From: Tenebrio molitor
Lineage: Eukaryota; Arthropoda; Insecta; Coleoptera; Tenebrionidae
Assembly (NCBI RefSeq): GCF_963966145.1
Contig: NC_091046.1
Span: 17,360,001 to 17,424,000, forward strand
Direction of reading: 5' to 3'
Length of the DNA stretch: 64,000 nt
Made by a program: the position numbers and the translations under genes. Of this stretch, positions 11,593 through 22,359 are shown in pieces. Numbering within the stretch: the stretch's first letter is position 1; each line of letters starts with the position of its first letter. The notes beneath the pieces are model-generated. The model had not been told where the DNA came from. It was given only the letters and a program-made list of their open reading frames with translations, and searched no databases.

Positions 11593-11809
11593 CGGTTTGT
11601 TTAAGTTGGTAACACTGGATCGTATTTTAAATCGTATAACAGGAGTAACTTCCGGTTGTTGGTGGCTTGTCTTTGTTAATGCTATACCTATATCAGATAT
11701 TTGTCAAATAAACCAACAAAACATATCGAGTTGCAGTGTTATAAATAACCCAATTACAAAATTTTCTTAATTGTATTGCCAACTTAAACAGTCCTTCTTG
11801 ATCACCCGG
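11593..11809. mobile_element. MITE with CCGGGTGATCAAGAAGG ends, copy 1
   Basis: It is closely similar to 32,141-32,370. The right end TCCTTCTTGATCACCCGG is intact; the left end has lost the GTGATCAAGAAGGAC segment. TA flanks both ends (11591-11592 and 11810-11811). Confidence 0.8.
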
Positions 11810-11873
11810 TATATTATTTTTGCCGCTTTGTAGCATATTGTGGTACGAAATAGAAATACAGAGGTTATGTAAC

Positions 11874-12556
11874 TTAATTAATGACAGGTTCTTTGATTTT
11901 TACAATGAAAGCAATTAAATGCCTTCGTGAGGCAGCAATCCACACTCTAACCTTTATTGGATGCAATCGGGATTCTACAAATGCATGTGGATTTTCTGAA
12001 CTCCATATTCTAGTTTTGTGCTTCGTCCAAAAAAAAACAACTGATGTTTCATAAGTAATAATCTGCAAGCAAAGTTAAAAAATTAAATTGTTTAATTCAA
12101 TTCATTATTACGAACCAATTGCAGTGTTCTAAGCGCCTCTCAGAATCACCTGGTCGAAGTTCCAGAAGTGTTGTGATTTTGTGAATAGAAGTTCAGGTTT
12201 TTTCTAATAATTTTTTGACAAGTAGAGAGTGGTACATCAGCCTGAAGTGATAACTTCCTGAGAGATTTTTTTGAGATTTGTTCCATTCATTGGCGGAAAT
12301 CTTCAATAATTTCTTCTTTCACTGACGGTCTGCCGTCACTTTTATCTTTTTTAACACTTCCAGTTGCCACAAATCTATCCACAATCCTTCTAATGTGTGG
12401 AATTAAATTTGCTTCTACGATGTTGTCATTTGGAAATTTTGCGAAAAATTCTTCCTTGCAAGCGTTTATAGAATAAACCCACTCTGCATTCTGCAGGGTA
12501 CCATTTCGGTAACACGACATCACACTGAAGGTGTTTTGCTTGAGCGATAAAACCAT
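11874..12556 (-). pseudogene. Fragmented mariner-group transposase, N-terminal half
   Basis: Several blocks in order on the minus strand match an insect transposase family with an N-terminal homeodomain-like fold. NAEWVYSINACKEEFFAKFP and DRFVATGSVKKDKSDGRPS come first (12,556-12,287). KSLRKLSLQADVPLSTCQK and, in a shifted frame, LLELRPGDSERRLEHCNW follow (about 12,270-12,110). HKTRIWSSENPHAFVESRL and VRVWIAASRRHLIAF end it (12,068-11,874). It has frameshifts and no visible second or third catalytic block. It differs in sequence from the 10,172-11,228 element. Confidence 0.65.
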
Positions 12557-12680
12557 TTCGGTTTACTGAAAAGATTGCTTATTACTTACTGTAAACGTAC
12601 GAAAATAAATATCTTAAGCAGGATTTATATTTAGTTCCATATACATATAGCATAACATAGCCAAAAATCATGAACATAAC

Positions 12681-12815
12681 CAAGGCGGTCTCTATTTTAA
12701 CAGGCCGTGACACTGACTTCAGAAAGTGGTCTGTGGAATGGCCCACTAACGTCTGACAACGTTGCTTCGCCAACCTTTAAAAAAAGTTACTAGTTTTGAA
12801 ATAGAGACCGCCTTG
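12681..12815. mobile_element. 135-bp MITE, 7-bp target duplication
   Basis: The ends CAAGGCGGTCTCTATTT and AAATAGAGACCGCCTTG are complements. ACATAAC lies directly outside both ends, suggesting a duplication near the hAT length. Confidence 0.75.
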
Positions 12816-13190
12816 ACATAACATAACTTTTGAAATTCAATTTACAGTTCATGACAAAACGTGATATGACTGTTGACTTTTTCACTGTCAAACTAATTGT
12901 CAAATGTGTTTTGTGAAGACGAGGTTTTAGAAGCTGCTGCCTGGACGGTGGTCTTACACGAAATAGGTCGTAATAAAGGAAAAAGGAAGAAACCACAAAA
13001 AAAAAACGCGTTACAAAAACACGGATAAATCAGCTGCTCATCATTTCCTTCGTCACACCGTCCTCAAAGTCTTTGGCAGACCTATCGTACAGTGCCTTGA
13101 ACCTTTCAACACACTGTACGATTAGAATTTCCTTCGTATTTTCCACCTTTTCAATAATGTTTTTAAATTGAATTTATTGACAGCGTATAA

Positions 13191-13316
13191 CCTGTTCACG
13201 TTGGATTGAACATCAGTGGTGCAAATCGCACACATTTGGCATTAACTTTCATAATGAGTTGTCATTGTAACAGGTCACTCATTTGCACCACAGCTGTTTT
13301 TTCCAACGTGAACAGG
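13191..13316. mobile_element. 126-bp MITE with ACCTGTTCACGTTGGA ends
   Basis: The two ends are perfect complements over about 16 bp, and the inner blocks GTGGTGCAAAT and ATTTGCACCAC also pair. It is non-coding. Confidence 0.75.
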
Positions 13317-13412
13317 TATTACTTATACGTAACCGTTTCTATGGAAAAATATTTAAATTCCGTAACTTTCATGGTACCTACATAACATAATAATTGAAAT
13401 TGGCCAATTCAT

Positions 13413-13439
13413 ATCGTCGGCTTTCTTTAGAAACCGTGT
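13413..13439 (+). repeat. 27-bp inverted repeat, left copy
   Basis: The word beginning ATCGTCGGCTTTCTTTAG and ending AAACCGTGT recurs exactly, reversed and complemented, at 21,436-21,462. The two copies bracket every piece of the nuclease-type reverse transcriptase found between them, all of which point the same way. Confidence 0.7.
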
Positions 13440-13508
13440 TTAATTAGCAACATTTTTCTGGAAAACTGTTGCAAATTCTTATTTTTTATGTTAGCTTTTT
13501 GAAGTAAA

Positions 13509-13763
13509 GTGCAAAAAATGTGTATTAAAGTTTTGTATAGTATTTTATCAAAACAGTCTGCTGATTGTATTATGAAACTTATTGAAATAATTAATAATTA
13601 TTTAAATAACTATTTGCGAAGATTGACCTCAAAACTAGTCTGTTTTCAAAGTCGTAATATTGTAAATTCGTATTTATCACCACACCAACTTGGAGTGGCA
13701 ACTAAACTAGGATGCGAAGCAGCAATTCATACCACACGAACCTTTGTTAATAACGATCAATAG
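13509..13763 (+). pseudogene. Reverse-transcriptase fragment (N-terminal part of the 15,986-21,425 family)
   Basis: The C-terminal half reads LRRLTSKLVCFQSRN and SYLSPHQLGVATKLGCEAAI followed by HTTRTFVNN. This matches the finger/early palm part of a class of animal reverse transcriptases in which an LSPxQLGxxxxxGCEAA block precedes the catalytic motifs. The upstream 40 residues are less recognisable. It lies in order and on the same strand as the later pieces at 15,986-16,970 and 20,911-21,425, so all three may be one element broken by insertions. The catalytic region between them is missing. Confidence 0.6.
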
Positions 13764-15559
13764 AATAATAGAATTTAAATGCCCTTAACTCTGTAGCAAA
13801 TTTCAAAGAATTCCAACAAACGGTTTGATAGGTTTAATAAAAAGAGCCTCAAACGGTAGCTACGTTTATTTATTTTTGAATTAAATTAAAAAAAAAATTT
13901 AGGGTTGTTATGTAAACTATTATTATATGCCGTTCACGATTATTTTAAACACGCAGGAGGCCGCGATATTTTTTTGTTAGATTGGCGTTAGGTCCTGTCA
14001 TATGACGTTTCGTTTTTAAATATTCGCATTGTTGTCAATTCCGTCATTAATTTGGTTAATAAGAATTTACCCAGAACTGCCCTACAAATATGTATGTTTC
14101 ATTTCAGTTACAATTTTACGATTATTGTTCCTAATGCGTTCAATTATTTAAAAAATGTAACAACTTGGGAGCAGTGTTCGGTTGAATTATAACCTAAAAT
14201 AGATTTATTAAGACAAATCACAATACTGCCAACTAAAATGTCAGATTTTCATAGATAGTCCGAATTTGAAATAATCGTGAATGGTTTATACTACGACCTG
14301 CTAGATAGTCAGAGTGTCTATAGCGGCCTGGGCGTAGATCGAAAAATCCTATGTTCTCATGATTCTGACGTTTAGGGTTGATTTCGGGGGTTGCTGTTAG
14401 CAACTAACTGTCATGCTATCACATCGTCATGTGCATCGTGACAATTTTGACATGCAGTCCACACACATGTATCTGCATGATGCATGCAGTCATACGTAGT
14501 TGTCCAGTGATAAATGATACATTAGGTATTTTAATTGTAATTACAGTTTGGATATTCTAAATGGCAAAAGCAAAATGTTGCGCACTGGTTCGGTTGTGCG
14601 GGAGGGACAAAGTTTCGGCGCCGCGTTTTTTGAAAATATCTAGGTCAGTGGCGAGTGCAAATTCATAGAATAATAATTTGCCCAAAATGATATTATATTC
14701 AAAACTGTACAAAACGTAAAATATCCTTTCCACTCATTTCCACCAAGAATGGCACGGATTAATTAAGCAAATATAGATAATTGTTTTGTTGTGGACCCAT
14801 CTTTCTCTGAAATGACCCGCTTAAGAAATAATGTAGGTACTGCAAATCCAAGAATGAGATTATAATTTTAATATTAATCTAGAAATAGGTTTACAACATT
14901 ACAACTAACGGAATTTGTTGTTGCTGCATTTACCGCAATATCAGTTCTAATATGATAAAAAAGCCAGTTCATAAACACTAACAGCAAAATGCTAAAAACC
15001 AGAAACACCACACAGAACTAGCATCAACAAAATTAATAAAATTGTTGTCATTAAAGCTACTTTTAAACTGCGACACTCTTTGAGTCTTTGACACTGCATT
15101 TTGACAACTTCACTGAATTCATTACATTTGTTTATGAGGTTATGATTATTTAGTGACAGTCCCCCCTAAAGTGGCGCCGTGGAGATCACAGGCACTAAAG
15201 CTTCGCCCAGGCAGATGTATAGTGAAATATGTCAATCATCAAGACGGCGGTGGTTTATACATATGATACATCGTTGAATTCAGAAAAACAAATTCTTTTC
15301 AAAAATCATAAAATTAACCCCTGTTGCTATTTAAAAAAATTCTAGTTAGCTTTGTATATCGAAAACAAATGATCGTATAAAACTGAAAAAATTGCGAAGA
15401 ATAGAATTTAAATGCTCTTAACTCCATACCAAATCTCAAGGATTTCCAAGAAACCATTCTCGAGATATTTAACTATTGCCATACTTTGTAGCGACCTGTA
15501 TAATAACTAAAAACTAAGCTAACTAAATAAATAAAACAGTGATTCAAAACCAATAACCA
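13764..15559. other. Unassigned stretch inside the broken reverse-transcriptase element
   Basis: It carries a diverged direct repeat (about 13,765-13,830 and 15,400-15,470, both with GAATTTAAATGC and CTTAACTC) that may be the edges of an inserted element. A short frame at 14,561 starts MAKAKCCALVRLCGRDK but ends quickly. No other coding similarity was seen. Confidence 0.4.
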
Positions 15560-15985
15560 ATTAACAAATTAGCAATTATCCCTCCCCACATATTGTCCTT
15601 CTTCTCCACTCAACATTCTTCATCCATTCGATCCCTCTTCCATCCTCATTCAACATTTCTTCTCTACTCTCGTCTCTCTCTCTCTCTCTCTCAATTCTAC
15701 GCATTCATTCAACAAATGCTCTATCGTCTCCTTTTTTTCTCCACACATCCTGCACACTCTAATCCTATCCTCATTCCAATATTTATTCTCTCTCTCCTCA
15801 TTTCCACACCTAAATCTTGCTATTATCACTCTCTCCTTTCTACTCTCTCTTCCTAGGTACTTTGGTAGTTCTTCCGTTATTATTTTTTCATACTTCCCAT
15901 TGTGCCTAGATTCCCTAATTCTCTTTCTTCTGTCCTGCACTTGCACATCTCTGTCTCTCACCACCAATTCATCTGTCATTGTCAC
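15560..15985 (-). pseudogene. 3' end of an R1-group LINE ORF2 (zinc-knuckle region)
   Basis: The minus-strand frame shows RRKRIRESRHNGKYEKIITE, then RFRCGNEERENKYW, and the Cys-His cluster CRMCGEKKETIEHLLNEC near the stop. The same order is present at the 3' end of the large LINE at 47.6-55.8 kb, so this is a strongly 5'-truncated copy of that family, as expected from incomplete reverse transcription. The plus strand is therefore pyrimidine-rich, including a (TC)n run at about 15,672-15,690. Confidence 0.8.
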
Positions 15986-16970
15986 AGAAGTAGTTTTATC
16001 CGACTTCAAAAAAGTTATCAATTTATCTCAGGAAATTGGCGTTGAATTAAACTTTAACAAATGCAAGATCTTTTGCTGTTCTGGAGACATAGATTTAAAA
16101 GTCATAAAGGAATTTCAAAATTTAGCACCAGGCATTAAAATCTGTGACCGAGAAGGTTTATCTCTTTTAGGGTCTCCAATCTTTGACCAAGGTTTCAAAA
16201 ACACTGTCGAAAAAACTATAATTACTCCTTAACAGACACGTGGCTTATATTTTAATCAAAAACTGTCTTTTCATACCAAAATTTAATTTTTTATTAAGAA
16301 CAACTCCATTTTGGAAATTTTCTAATTATGTTAATTCAATTGATTCTTCTTTAAAGTCTTGTTTAGAGAGAATACTTAATTTACGTTTAACTGATTTAGA
16401 ATGGCGTCAGTCCACTTTACCGATTAGATTTGGTGGTCTGGGAATTCGTCGCATTTCCGATATTTTTGCCTCCCTGCTTTCCTATTTTCAATTAATGGGG
16501 TTAAAGAGCTCGTTTCTTAATTACTAAATTCAAAGGATAATGAGCTTATTATTCACCATTATGATGAAGCTTTAGCAGTCTGAGATGTAGAAAATGAGAA
16601 CGAAAGAGCAACAATCCCACAATTTCAGAAAAATTGGGATAATATTAATATCAAACGAATAATTGCCAATGACTTAATCTTTAATTGATCTAGAGACTTG
16701 ATTCGTTTAAGGCTTTGCAATGCAGAGAATCAGGATCTTGGTTACATGCAACACCTTCTCCTAATATTGGTACTCTTTTAGATAACACTTCCTTCCAAGT
16801 TTGTATTGGTTTAAGATTAGGTTGTAATCTTTGTATCCCCCATATTTGCAAATGCAATGCGAAAGTTGACGAATTTGGCACCCACGGTCTAAGTTGTTTC
16901 AAAAGCAGTGGTATATTTTCAAGACATACTGAAATTAATTTCATTATCAACCGGTCTTTAACTTCTATTC
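15986..16970 (+). pseudogene. Reverse transcriptase C-terminal half, left part
   Basis: This belongs to a non-LTR type reverse transcriptase. Blocks in order are VLSDFKKVINLSQEIGVEL and NFNKCKIF (the palm end), LAPGIKICDREGLSLLGSPI, KNCLFIPKFNFLLRT, then TLPIRFGGLGIRRISDI (thumb). After a damaged stretch come CRESGSWLHATPSPNIG and GLRLGCNLCI with CKC...DEFGTHGLSC (zinc-binding type). Frames shift near 16,235 and 16,530-16,690. The reading is cut at 16,970 by the 16,971-20,907 insertion and resumes at 20,911. Confidence 0.75.
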
Positions 16971-17064
16971 TAGTGGTGAAATACGGCGTTATTTCGGAAC
17001 CGGTAGCAAGAGTTCCGATTGTAATAAATAATTAATTTTTTTTTATGTCATGAATACAAAATTC

Positions 17065-18276
17065 TAAAACCTTTATAGGTTAAAAATTGACGCTCATAGT
17101 GGGAAATACACTCACTGGCACAAAAAGCGACTCATTATGATTTCTTTAATAAATAATCTTGAAATTGCTTTTTTTTTTTTATAATAGTTAAATTGGGATA
17201 TTTTCAAAGATCGGGAGTGCTATGGTCACCATGGCAACCGAATTGTTTTGTTTAAATAAATTATTGAAAAGTTTGCGCTACTTCCATGTTGTGTTTTTGT
17301 CGATTGTTTTACGTGTTAAAATTTTTAATTTGACAATACGAGATACTAATTCAAAATACTGTTCAAATTTTGACAATTTTTTATAACATAAAATTTTTTT
17401 CTAAAAAATAACTTTTATCATTTTCCATTAAAATCTTATTTCCTATGTTTAATGTTTTGTTTGTCGGATATTCTTTGGCAAAGAATAACTTAAATAGCAC
17501 CTACCAATACAACATGATACCAAAAAAAACTTCTAAGACAATGAATTACTTAAAATTCAAAGTGAGTAGAACCCATTCTTTATTGTCAATGTGACAGTTT
17601 ATGACAACTGGAACATTTGAAGAATTGATCAGACGTACCTACTACCTTGTCAAAAATAAATTACTTCCTATATTTCGAACTTTTAGAGAAATAACGTTTT
17701 TCATGTTGTGTAACTAGAATTTTCAGAAGTAATTTTGAATGGCTAAGGTTGGTTACTATGAATTGAGGGATTAAGTTCAATTAAATATACCGACAGAAAC
17801 CAAAATTGATTGTGAAACGAAAAATCATCTATCACTTAGCGAGGCATTAGTCATTAATTTGCAACTGTGACAAGGAATTAGCCACAGCCTTACATTTTTG
17901 AGATATCTTTTGTCTGCCACCAGAAACCACATAGCCCCCAACCTAACCAAATTTATGGCAACCTAGTATCGAATATCCCTAAATCCTAGAGAGTAATTTA
18001 TTTTTGACACGATTGTAGCACAGTTATTAACTAAACTGTCACAATCAGTCTAAATAAGTTTAAATGTAGGAAGGGCGGTTTCACACTTATGACTGTTATT
18101 AATTCCAAACAAGTTTCAATATAACAATATACTCTTCCCAAAGTCATTCTATATTGTTCTCTAGTATTTTTCTTGCGAAAATAACGATTTCTAACTGGAA
18201 AATTTCAGTTCTTATAAATAAACAATAAATTAATGAAACAAACAATGAGCGGCAATTTTTAACCTATAAAGGTTTT
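17065..18276. mobile_element. 1.2-kb non-coding TIR element
   Basis: The left end TAAAACCTTTATAGGTTAAA and right end TTTAACCTATAAAGGTTTTA are complements, and pairing continues into a GCTCAT/ATGAGC block. No transposase frame was recognised in the interior. Confidence 0.7.
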
Positions 18277-18296
18277 AATATGTTTTATTTATAACA

Positions 18297-20868
18297 CATT
18301 ATTATTATTATTATTATTATTATTGAAAGAAAATAAAGGCAGAGGTTTATAAAACCTATTATGCCTAGTAACGGGAGACAGTGTGACAGCTAGGAAAATT
18401 GTTTTATAAAGTGTTCGATCGGTAAACTTTCAGTGGCGTAGGTCTACTTATCTGGGGAGTACATCTAGTTTATTTTTAAAAAAGTTTACTGTTGTCGAAT
18501 TTACTATTTCAGTTGATAGTCCATTCCAGTGCTCAAAGACTCTGTTAGGTAAGAAGTTTTCGCGAATTTTCGTTTTAAAGTCTTTTTTCAACCTCCAATT
18601 ATGTCCTCTCAACCTTTCATCTCGATTTAAAGTAAAAATCGGAGACAAATCAAAATTGAAGAATCCTCTAATTGCACGAAACGTGACAATTAGGTCGCCC
18701 CTGAGTCGTCTATCCTCAAACGTGCTCAGTCCAGACTGTTCAAGTCTCTCTTCGTATGAGGGTCTCACAGCACCATAGGAAAGACGTGTAGCACTCCTTT
18801 GAACTGACTCTAGCATATTTCGGTCTCTTATCAGGTCACATGACCAAACGGGACCGCAATACTCCAAAATGGGTCGGACAAGTGTTTTGTACAAGGTAAT
18901 CGAGGTTTCGAAGCTAATGCCCTTAAATGTCTTTCTTAGAAGAAATAAAGTGGTATTACACTTTTTGCACACTCTTGAAATATGTGCTGACCAGGTCAGA
19001 TTTTGTGTGATCGTTATACCAAGGTCGACATGTGATTCAACGTGCGAAAGATCAATATTACCTATAATATATGACATGTGAGGGTTATTTTTCCCTAGGT
19101 GTAAAACTACGCATTTGTTCAAATTTAGAGGAAGAGACCAGTCTACACTGTACTTGTATATTTTTTCAAGGTCCTGCTGCAAAACGTGTCGATAGGTTAT
19201 TGGATTATTAAAGAGCTTAAGATCGTCCGCAAAAGAAGCATTCGGTGAACAAACCACACTTGGCAGGTCGTAAACGTAAATGTTAAAAAGAAGTGGTCCA
19301 AGCACCGAGCCCTGCGGAACACCACTAGTTACAGGAAGAGATTGAGAGAACTCGTTCCCAACACGCACAAAGAATTTTCTATCCTTCAGAAAATCAGCTA
19401 TCCATAAGTTGATATTTCCCTTGACACCAATTTGATCTAGTTTATACAAAAGTTTTTTATGTGAGACACGATCAAAAGCTTTGGCGAAGTCTAAATACAC
19501 CACATCAACAGGAACACCTTCGTCTATAGATTTGGTCCAAGAATTAACACATGAAAGTAAGTTTGTAAGGACCGAACGACCTCTTATGAAACCATGTTGC
19601 TGACTAGGAAGAATGTTCCGTTCCACTACATATTTGGATAGATCTTCACTGATAATTGTTTCCATTACTTTGCAAACCACTGAGGTTAAACTGATGGGTC
19701 TATAATTTTCTGCACAGAATTTGTCTCCTTTTTTAAAAATGGGCGTTACTGAAGCAATTTTCCAGGCAGACGGAAGTATGTGGTTTTCAAAAGATGTCTG
19801 CATAATAAGTCGTAGCGGCTGGCACAGATAATCGACACAGTTTTTTAATAGTAATGTTGTTATACCGTCTGGTCCAGGTGATGATGTTGATTTTAAACTA
19901 CAGATGCAGTTTTTAATTTTTTCCTCAGTAAATTGTACATTCTCTATGACACTCGATATTTGCGGAAGCATAACTTCAGGCTGACTATTCACCCGATACC
20001 CATGAGGGTCAATTGTAAACACCCCGGCAAAGTATTTTGCAAAAATGTTCGCTGTTTTGTTATCATCAAAACATAGCGATTCATCATCGTTGCGTAACTG
20101 CGGCACTGAAACCTTAGTATTCAATGACCGTCTGATGTATTTGTAAACTTTTTTGGGATCGGTAGAAAGATTTTCTTCGTATGCTTGCCTTGCCTTATGT
20201 AGATTCGCCGAAACGGTATTGGAAAAGTGTCGGTGTATGTCGTAGTCCTGTTGCGCGTGTGATTTTTTAAACTTGTTCCATAACCGTCTTTTATGCTTGA
20301 TTAATTGTAGGAGATCATCGTTAATCCATGGCTTTGATGAGTTAAACGTAATATATTTCGTATGGGTGTTGTTCTTAATCTCTGTATTTAAGAATATAAT
20401 AAACTTATTCCACATTTCGTTTGGATCATCGCTTGAGAAGAAGTCGCTGGTCCATTGCACTGATTCCAAATCGTTTTTTAATTTATTGTAATTAACACGT
20501 TTTACTAGTTTAGTTACTTTTTTGGGAATTTCAGTTACTAATAGTTGGATTGTTGACAGCAGGGTTATATGGTCAGATTTACCGATAGGTGAAAGATAAT
20601 CGACTTGACTTACTAATGCGGGATCATTTACGAGGATTAAATCTAACGTTGATGGGTTTTGATTTTGCCTAAAGCGCGTAGGTTCGGAAACTATTTGACA
20701 TAAACTTGAGTTAATAAGGGTTTCAACAAAATGATAGGCAGCTGAATTATCGGCATAGTTTTTAATATTTAAGTAGTCTGTTGAGGACCAGTCTATCGTT
20801 GGTAGGTTAAAGTCGCCTGCAATGAATAAATTAGCATTAAAAAAATTTCGTTCAAATCCGAGCTCTTG
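18297..20868 (-). mobile_element. CR1/Jockey-group LINE, 5'-truncated, (AAT)n tail
   Basis: The minus-strand element ends in a run of about eight AAT units (plus strand ATT, 18,299-18,323), the simple tail typical of several non-LTR clades. At the other end it is cut inside the endonuclease domain. The 3' untranslated part is about 150 bp. Confidence 0.85.
18448..20868 (-). CDS. LINE ORF2: endonuclease (partial) plus reverse transcriptase
   Basis: One open frame of 806 codons runs without a stop from the truncation point to 18,448. It begins inside the apurinic-type endonuclease (FIAGDFNLPTIDWSS, then FRQNQNPSTLDLILVND and GKSDHITL). The reverse transcriptase follows: SPGPDGITTLLLKN, PIFKKGDKFCAENYRPISLT, VYLDFAKAFDRVSHKKLL, SGVPQGSVLGPLLFNIYV and the catalytic FADDLKLF. 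The thumb segment holds ILEYCGPVWSCD. Target-primed reverse transcription is the known role of the family. The N-terminal endonuclease half and ORF1 are missing, so it cannot act alone, but the open frame suggests a fairly recent insertion. There is no start codon at the truncated edge. Confidence 0.85.
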   Translation of the reverse strand, partial: QELGFERNFFNANLFIAGDFNLPTIDWSSTDYLNIKNYADNSAAYHFVETLINSSLCQIVSEPTRFRQNQNPSTLDLILVNDPALVSQVDYLSPIGKSDHITLLSTIQLLVTEIPKKVTKLVKRVNYNKLKNDLESVQWTSDFFSSDDPNEMWNKFIIFLNTEIKNNTHTKYITFNSSKPWINDDLLQLIKHKRRLWNKFKKSHAQQDYDIHRHFSNTVSANLHKARQAYEENLSTDPKKVYKYIRRSLNTKVSVPQLRNDDESLCFDDNKTANIFAKYFAGVFTIDPHGYRVNSQPEVMLPQISSVIENVQFTEEKIKNCICSLKSTSSPGPDGITTLLLKNCVDYLCQPLRLIMQTSFENHILPSAWKIASVTPIFKKGDKFCAENYRPISLTSVVCKVMETIISEDLSKYVVERNILPSQQHGFIRGRSVLTNLLSCVNSWTKSIDEGVPVDVVYLDFAKAFDRVSHKKLLYKLDQIGVKGNINLWIADFLKDRKFFVRVGNEFSQSLPVTSGVPQGSVLGPLLFNIYVYDLPSVVCSPNASFADDLKLFNNPITYRHVLQQDLEKIYKYSVDWSLPLNLNKCVVLHLGKNNPHMSYIIGNIDLSHVESHVDLGITITQNLTWSAHISRVCKKCNTTLFLLRKTFKGISFETSITLYKTLVRPILEYCGPVWSCDLIRDRNMLESVQRSATRLSYGAVRPSYEERLEQSGLSTFEDRRLRGDLIVTFRAIRGFFNFDLSPIFTLNRDERLRGHNWRLKKDFKTKIRENFLPNRVFEHWNGLSTEIVNSTTVNFFKNKLDVLPR

Positions 20869-20910
20869 CTACCGGTTCCGAAATAAAAACCTAACATTAC
20901 TCCACTATTC

Positions 20911-21425
20911 ATGTGAATTCAACTTTAGAACCAAACGGACTGTCTCGGGATGACGGAAAACGCCCAGATGGGATGACTTTAGTACCGTGGATTAAAGGTC
21001 AACCTTTGGTTTGGGACGTTACTGTTGTAGATACACTTGCAGACAGTTACGTATTGAAATCATCTGAAGTCTCAGGTTTTGCCGCTGAAATGGCTTGCAG
21101 ACGCAAACATAGCAAATATAGTTCAATCATTTCGTCAAACTAGAAACTACGTGTTTAAAGGTTTAGCATTTGAAACCTTAGGCCCTTAGTACAAAGAAGC
21201 CATCGATTTCATTAATGTCATCGGAAACCGACTTATCGCGGAATCAGGCGATTCAAAATCAAAGAAATTCCTTTTCGAGAGGATTTCCTTTGCCATTCAA
21301 TGTGGAAACGATGCAAGCATTCGGGGCACTTTTCCAAATTCCGCAATATTATCGGAAATTTTTGTATTATAATTATGTTATTAATATATGTAATACAATA
21401 ATTATTTAAATAAATTAATAATCAA
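20911..21425 (+). pseudogene. Reverse transcriptase relic, right part with PD-(D/E)XK-like nuclease
   Basis: Coding resumes with STLEPNGLSRDDGKRPDG, then GQPLVWDVTVVDTLADSY, GFAAEMACRRKHSKYSS, and, after a stop and frame change, AFETLGP and IDFINVIGNRL with FLFERISFAIQCGN. The order RPDG, then WDVT, then E and K ahead of KY is the signature of restriction-like (PD-(D/E)XK) nucleases such as those at the C-terminus of early-branching non-LTR elements. An AATAAAT signal precedes the end near 21,415. Assignment to a named clade is not possible by eye. Confidence 0.65.
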
Positions 21426-21435
21426 AATGGGACTT

Positions 21436-21462
21436 ACACGGTTTCTAAAGAAAGCCGACGAT
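21436..21462 (-). repeat. 27-bp inverted repeat, right copy
   Basis: Exact reverse complement of 13,413-13,439. It lies about 10 bp beyond the apparent 3' end of the reverse-transcriptase relic. Confidence 0.7.
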
Positions 21463-22092
21463 GTGTAAACGGATACGGACTTATTGACCATTTGATTCAA
21501 GAGGATTCAGTTTTGTTACGAAACTAACAAGTGTTCAATTGAATTGTTCATCAAGTTGGCTATGACTGTATTTTTTAAGAGACAACAACATCGTAAATTA
21601 AGTTGGTTAGACAAAGATAGCGACAAAAATCAAAGCCAATTTGATGAACTTTTCAATTGAACACATGTTATAAATCGGTCTTTACCTTCGCTACTTCGTA
21701 ACTTGTTTTTGGTCTTCACAGTTCACACTTTTGAGGCAAAACGTTTCACTCTTGATAAAGACTGTTGAAGAAAATCACAAGCAAAACAACTAAGACGCCG
21801 AACTCACAAACTGACGCCAAGATTTAATTAATAATTTGCAATTTGTCATTTGACATCTAAAGTCCAGTCAAAAATCAAAAAACCACCACCTGTTGCTTTA
21901 GGTTGGTAAAATTTAAAAAACCCTAGGTAGATATTTTTTCATACTATGTTGGTAACTATAAATTATGACATTTATTTGATTCAAAATAAAATTCAATTGC
22001 TTTGAATTCCGTTCATATTGTTTCATTAGTAGCACGTTTCATTTATTTATTGATTCTTATTATTTTTACTTAAACATGCCCAGAAAAACCAT
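21463..22092. other. Unassigned stretch before the Harbinger element
   Basis: No gene was recognised. About 30 bp at 21,861-21,890 (AGTCCAGTCAAAAATC, then ACCACCACC) is matched in inverted form at about 24,496-24,522, so an older TIR element may surround the whole Harbinger insertion. Confidence 0.45.
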
Positions 22093-22359
22093 TTACACCC
22101 ATTTGCACCGCCTATAGTTAAGTTGTAGTTAACTTTAACTTATAGTTAAAAGACAAATTGCTTTGCACGGTATCCGTAAGTAGAGCTTAAATGCCTAATT
22201 CATAGTTAAAAATTAACTTCCACTTAGAGTAGGGATTAACTAACTCAATCAGTCATTGTTATGACTTATGAGTTTATGTTATGACACATATTACAAGTTG
22301 CTACCGGATTCGCACAATATCGCTCCATTTCCGAGGGTTTTAGCAAAGAATAAATAATT

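Larger units (their letters stand above)
16971..20907. mobile_element. 3.9-kb composite insertion with inverted ends
   Basis: It splits the reverse-transcriptase relic: coding sequence stops at 16,970 and continues at about 20,911. The ends start TAGTGG and close CCACTA. About 20 bp further in, an exact inverted repeat ATTTCGGAACCGGTAGCAAG is shared by both ends. TTC occurs on both flanks. Inside lie a TIR element (about 17,065-18,276) and a LINE (18,297-20,868). The LINE body abuts the right inverted repeat directly. Confidence 0.6.

Noticed and set aside
14561..14645. MAKAKCCALVRLCGRDK frame, reminiscent of a THAP domain start
   Set aside because: The Cys spacing does not fit C2CH and the frame stops within 30 codons.
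14311..15229. Possible TIR pair (GCCTGGGCG at about 14,327 and CGCCCAGGC at about 15,205)
   Set aside because: Only about 9 bp pair and there is no target duplication, so chance is likely.
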